The translations under genes and the position numbers were made by a program. From positions 1 to 64,000 of the forward strand of contig JAIQEX010000007.1 in assembly GCA_020073615.1 (NCBI GenBank): a DNA stretch of 64,000 bases. The letters run 5' to 3'. Source of the stretch: Terriglobia bacterium. GTDB lineage: Bacteria > Acidobacteriota > Terriglobia > Bryobacterales > Bryobacteraceae. Positions 62,551 through 64,000 of this stretch are shown here, in pieces. Every line of letters starts with the position of its first letter. Positions within the stretch are counted from its first letter, which is position 1. The notes under the pieces were generated by a model. The model did no database searches, had not been told where the DNA came from, and saw only the letters and a program-made list of their open reading frames with translations.

Positions 62551-63561
62551 TTGGCCGTTCGCATGAAAGACATCGCCGAGGACCTCGGCGTTTCGCTGAT
62601 GACCGTTTCCAAGGCCCTGCGCAACCACAGCGACATCAGCCAGCCCACGCGCGACCGCGTGCTCAAGCGCATGCGCGAGTTGAACTACCAGCCGGACTGG
62701 ATCGCGCGCAGCATGGTCACGCGCCGCACTTACCTGGTTGGGCTGGTGCTGCCCGACCTGATGCACTCGTTCTTCGCGGAGGTGGCCAAGGGCGTCGCGC
62801 GCAAGCTCCAGCCCCTGGGCTATCAGGTGGTGATCTCCGACACCGGCGAGGATGGCGAAGTGGAGCAGCGTCAGGTGGAGGTGCTGGTCAATCGCAAGGT
62901 GGATGGGTTGATCATCGCCTCGGCGCAACGCAGCGGACACCTCGAAATGTTCCAGGCACTCGAGCGCAGCCGGATTCCTTACGTGCTGATCGACCGCATG
63001 CTGGCGGGGGCGGGGGCGCATTACGTGGGCGTGAAGGACGACGAACTGGGCTCGCTGGCCACCAGCCATCTGATTCAGCAGGGCTGCCGGCGAATCGCGC
63101 ATATCCGCGGGCCGGCGGTGGCCACGGGAGTGGGACGCCTGCGCGGATACCGGCGGGCGCTGGCGCGGCATGGCATGGCGGTGCGTCCGGAGTACATCGC
63201 CAGCGGCCAGTACGGGGACAACACCGGCTACGACGCCATGCAGCAGCTTCTCCAGGTAGACCCGCGGCCGGACGGCGTCTTCTGCTACAACGACCCGGTG
63301 GCCGCTGGCGCCATCAAGGCCATCCTCGAAGCGGGCCTGCGCGTCCCGGAGGATATCGCCATTGTGGGCGCGGGCAACGTGCACTACTCGGACCTGCTGC
63401 GGGTTCCGCTCTCGACGGTGGACCAGAGCAGCACCGCCATCGGCGAGACGGCCGCCGAGCTGCTGTCGGAGTGCATGCAGTCGAAAACGCCGCCCTCGCC
63501 GAAGCGGGTGTTCATCCCGCCGCGACTGGTGGTGCGGGATTCCAGCCGCCGCCGGGAGTAA
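62551..63561 (+). CDS. LacI-family transcriptional regulator
   Basis: 336 residues. The helix-turn-helix reads MKDIAEDLGVSLMTVSKALR with NHSDISQPTRDRVLKRM, then the hinge LNYQPDWIARSMVTRRT. The periplasmic-binding-protein-like sensor follows (GLVLPDLMHSFFAEVAKGVA; VDGLIIASAQ; VFCYNDPVAAGAIKAIL). TTG at 62551 has AGGAGG 8 bases upstream; the ATG at 62563 is the alternative. Probably a sugar-responsive repressor of carbohydrate genes such as the DUF1080 gene before it. Confidence 0.93.
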   Translation: MAVRMKDIAEDLGVSLMTVSKALRNHSDISQPTRDRVLKRMRELNYQPDWIARSMVTRRTYLVGLVLPDLMHSFFAEVAKGVARKLQPLGYQVVISDTGEDGEVEQRQVEVLVNRKVDGLIIASAQRSGHLEMFQALERSRIPYVLIDRMLAGAGAHYVGVKDDELGSLATSHLIQQGCRRIAHIRGPAVATGVGRLRGYRRALARHGMAVRPEYIASGQYGDNTGYDAMQQLLQVDPRPDGVFCYNDPVAAGAIKAILEAGLRVPEDIAIVGAGNVHYSDLLRVPLSTVDQSSTAIGETAAELLSECMQSKTPPSPKRVFIPPRLVVRDSSRRRE

Positions 63562-63595
63562 GCCAACCCCTCTGCGCCGCGCTACTATTTAGTAC

Positions 63596-64000
63596 ATGAA
63601 TAAACTGCCGCGGGACCTCCGCGCGGCTGTCCGGGCGCTGACCCGGCGGCCCGGAGTTACCGCGCTGGCCGTCGTCTCGCTGGGCCTCGCCATCGGCTTC
63701 AGCACGGCCGCGTTCAGCGTTCTCGATGCCTACGCACTGCGCGACGTCCCAGTCCGCGAACCCCGGCAACTGGCGCGCATCAGCGTCACCACCCGCGAAC
63801 AGCGGGGAGACCTCGACAGTTGGGTGGAATACCTGGCGCTCGCCGCGCGCACCCGCTCCTTCGCCGGGGTCACCGCCGAGAGCCGGCGCGGGCCGCGCGT
63901 GAAACTGCCCGACCGCGACGATTTCCCCATCACCGCCAACGTGTCGGACAACTACTTCGACGTGCTCGGGGTGCGCGCGCTGATGGGCGACGTGTTCCAC
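63596..64000 (+). CDS. ADOP-type permease, 5' part only (cut by window edge)
   Basis: 135 codons in an open frame running off the window. The opening LPRDLRAAVRALTRRPGVTA with AVVSLGLAIGFSTAAFSVLD matches the ADOP/MacB permease family, like the complete gene at 34592-37030, though the usual AIGANTAIFS motif reads AIGFSTAAFS here. The start of the periplasmic domain follows (YFDVLGVRALMGDVF). It is 34 bases after the LacI gene. Confidence 0.88.
   Translation, partial: MNKLPRDLRAAVRALTRRPGVTALAVVSLGLAIGFSTAAFSVLDAYALRDVPVREPRQLARISVTTREQRGDLDSWVEYLALAARTRSFAGVTAESRRGPRVKLPDRDDFPITANVSDNYFDVLGVRALMGDVFH

Overview
The window is high-GC (about two-thirds G+C by eye) and looks like a chromosome segment of an Acidobacteriota bacterium, most plausibly of the Solibacter/Bryobacter group. 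The signs are acidobacterial duplicated orphan permeases (ADOP, two copies), BNR/sortilin-like secreted proteins, DUF1080, an M56-GWxTD peptidase beside a BlaI repressor, malectin proteins with an N-terminal winged helix, and lipid A/LPS genes (lpxA, lpxD, lptD, kdsD) of a diderm. No rRNA, tRNA, insertion sequence or CRISPR array was seen. No gene-free stretch exceeds 300 bases.

Layout. 198-5871 (minus) is a compact type III-A CRISPR effector operon, cas10-csm2-csm3-csm4-csm5, with almost every junction overlapping. It has three oddities: Cas10 begins at its first palm domain and has no HD nuclease, Csm2 carries an Arg/Gly-rich disordered tail, and Csm4 holds a ~235-residue Pro-rich tandem-repeat insert between its two folded halves. 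Adaptation genes, cas6, csm6 and the array, if present, lie beyond the left edge, where the DNA is AT-rich. 5954-12509 holds secreted proteins (BON, parvulin, BNR propeller, outer-membrane barrel). 12743-15662 is AdhE overlapping a STAS protein. 15764-17146 is a scrambled patch: a ParD-like antitoxin and a broken ParE-like toxin between two copies of the end of a membrane-hydrolase gene. 17150-26440 has a zinc-ribbon protein, glycogen phosphorylase, lytic transglycosylase, PadR regulator, malectin regulator, Tat-exported beta-glucosidase and an RRM protein. 26575-44636 mixes envelope genes (glycosyltransferase-like, RDD, lptD, kdsD, msrA, ADOP, lpxD/lpxA) with signalling genes (PP2C, REC-GGDEF, a lone histidine-phosphotransfer domain, a receiver).

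44663-48895 is the most striking locus. An Nramp-type metal transporter is fused in one reading frame to a PAS domain and a histidine-kinase-like module. That module keeps its ATP-binding motifs but lacks the phosphoacceptor histidine. It is flanked by two closely related soluble histidine kinases that keep theirs. 48998-64000 continues with a membrane Ser/Thr kinase, a thiol-redox operon, PHP hydrolase, pirin, pseudouridine synthase, the M56/BlaI pair, fabD, DUF1080, a LacI regulator and a second ADOP permease cut by the window edge.

How the genes work together: most are housekeeping or envelope functions. The two places where gene architecture suggests unusual biology are the type III-A operon with disordered insertions and the transporter-kinase locus. 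All functions are inferred from motifs read by eye; no searches were run.
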